Source: Betaproteobacteria bacterium UBA7395 (lineage in GTDB: Bacteria > Pseudomonadota > Gammaproteobacteria > Burkholderiales > Rhodocyclaceae). From it: DNA of 8,627 nt. The translations under genes were made by a program, and so were the position numbers. Shown in pieces: positions 8,004 to 8,627 of the stretch (within the stretch, counting starts at the first letter, position 1; every line of letters starts with the position of its first letter). The notes beneath the pieces are model-generated. The model was given only the letters and a program-made list of their open reading frames with translations, made no database searches and was not told where the DNA came from. The stretch is taken from NCBI GenBank assembly GCA_002470165.1, contig DKNF01000222.1, forward strand, positions 1 through 8,627. Direction: 5' to 3'.

Positions 8004-8015
8004 CCCGGTCTCGCC

Positions 8016-8627
8016 TCAGACTTTGGCCAGTTCGCTGCGCAGGGCACCGATGATCGAGTCGTAACGGTGCGCGTCGCTGTCCCTGCCGGCGCCATAGACA
8101 GCCGAACCGGCAACGAAGGCATCGACCCCGGAACGAGCGATTTCGGCGATGTTGCCGGTATTGACCCCACCGTCGATCTCGAGGCGGATACGCCGGCCAC
8201 TGTCGCGTTCGTAGGCATCGAGCTTGGCCCGGGCCTGCCGCGCCTTGGCCAGCGTGCCGGGGATGAACTTCTGACCGCCGAAGCCGGGATTGACGCTCAT
8301 CAGCAGGACGACGTCCAGCTTGTCCATGACGTAGTCCATGTAATCCAGCGGCGTCGCCGGGTTGAAGACCAGACCGGCCTGACAGCCGGCGTCGCGGATC
8401 AGCGACAGCGTGCGATCGATGTGCTCGGAGGCTTCCGGGTGGAAGGTGATGATGTTGGCGCCGGCTTTGGCGAAATCGGGAACGATGCGATCGACCGGCT
8501 TGACCATCAGGTGCACGTCGATCGGCGCGTCGGTACAGGGCCGGATCGCCTCGCAGACGAGTGGTCCGATGGTCAGGTTGGGAACATAATGGTTGTCCAT
8601 CACGTCGAAGTGAATCCAGTCGGCGCC
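8016..8627 (-). CDS. rpe: Ribulose-phosphate 3-epimerase (5' end beyond window)
   Basis: Interconverts D-ribulose 5-phosphate and D-xylulose 5-phosphate in the pentose phosphate pathway. The window holds the last 203 residues; about 25 N-terminal residues (usually MxxIAPSILSADFxxL) lie outside. It is a TIM barrel with the family's metal/catalytic residues visible in fragment numbering: His6 and Asp8 in WIHFDVMDN, His39 in VHLMV, and Asp152 in LEIDGGV. The phosphate-binding loop [10 protein letters not shown] (110-119), TFHPEAS (61-67) and a C-terminal [10 protein letters not shown] complete the signature. The stop TGA is at 8018-8016. Many betaproteobacteria carry gph (phosphoglycolate phosphatase) between rpe and trpE; here rpe is followed directly by the trp regulatory region. 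Promoter and start are outside the window. Confidence 0.97.
   Translation of the reverse strand, partial: GADWIHFDVMDNHYVPNLTIGPLVCEAIRPCTDAPIDVHLMVKPVDRIVPDFAKAGANIITFHPEASEHIDRTLSLIRDAGCQAGLVFNPATPLDYMDYVMDKLDVVLLMSVNPGFGGQKFIPGTLAKARQARAKLDAYERDSGRRIRLEIDGGVNTGNIAEIARSGVDAFVAGSAVYGAGRDSDAHRYDSIIGALRSELAKV

Larger units (their letters stand above)
7957..8015. repeat. Inverted repeat flanking the trp promoter, directly after rpe
   Basis: GGCGACGGGTGGA (7957-7969) is the inverted copy of TCCACCCG (8000-8007) plus TCGCC (8011-8015), with a 3-nt insertion (8008-8010) in the second arm: 13 paired bases in all. The arms enclose the -35/-10 region and the 12-bp palindrome, and the outer arm abuts the rpe stop codon. 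In rpe read-through RNA it would fold as a large stem that might protect or end the rpe message; there is no U-tract. In the trp transcript only one arm would be present. Confidence 0.5.

Noticed and set aside
8601..8603. GTG at 8603 as the start of rpe
   Set aside because: It falls inside the conserved HFDVMD motif and the frame stays open with canonical Rpe sequence to the window edge, so the gene is cut rather than starting here.

Overview
The window reads as a piece of ordinary chromosome from a GC-rich betaproteobacterium, most likely near Rhodocyclaceae/Azonexaceae (Dechloromonas-like). This placement is inferred from the rpmA-obgE-proB order, a classical Gram-negative 'Porin_4' type porin ending in HTF, and rpe lying next to a trpE-trpG-trpD-trpC cluster. 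No mobile element, CRISPR array, phage gene or obviously foreign DNA is visible.

Layout. Positions 1-2520 (+ strand) hold rpmA (ribosomal protein L27, lacking only the A of its ATG), an intrinsic terminator, then obgE (ribosome-associated GTPase) and proB (glutamate 5-kinase), which overlap by ATGA. proB converges on a porin gene on the minus strand (2667-3746). Between them lie two intrinsic terminators, one for each direction. Upstream of the porin is a 172-bp gap with a plausible promoter and two leader hairpins. From 8627 down to 3919 the minus strand carries the 3' part of rpe (pentose-phosphate epimerase), a regulatory gap, and the tryptophan genes trpE, trpG, trpD and trpC. trpE-trpG are 10 bp apart; trpG-trpD and trpD-trpC overlap by ATGA, so the four genes look like one translationally coupled operon.

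The most interesting part is the 228-bp gap between rpe and trpE. It has a sigma70-like promoter with a perfect 12-bp palindrome between its -35 and -10 boxes, nested inside a larger inverted repeat. It also has an 18-codon leader ORF with three Trp codons ([18 protein letters not shown]). Downstream, RNA segments can form mutually exclusive pairings, one of which uses the leader's Trp-codon region. This is strong evidence for ribosome-mediated control of the trp operon by tryptophan supply. There is, however, no hairpin followed by a U-tract, so the output (intrinsic termination, Rho, or translation of trpE) cannot be read from the sequence.

Functionally, TrpE and TrpG form anthranilate synthase, and TrpD and TrpC carry out the next two steps towards tryptophan. 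Rpe belongs to the pentose phosphate pathway, which supplies precursors of PRPP (used by TrpD) and erythrose 4-phosphate (for chorismate). I found no wholly new gene system here; the novelty, if any, is regulatory.
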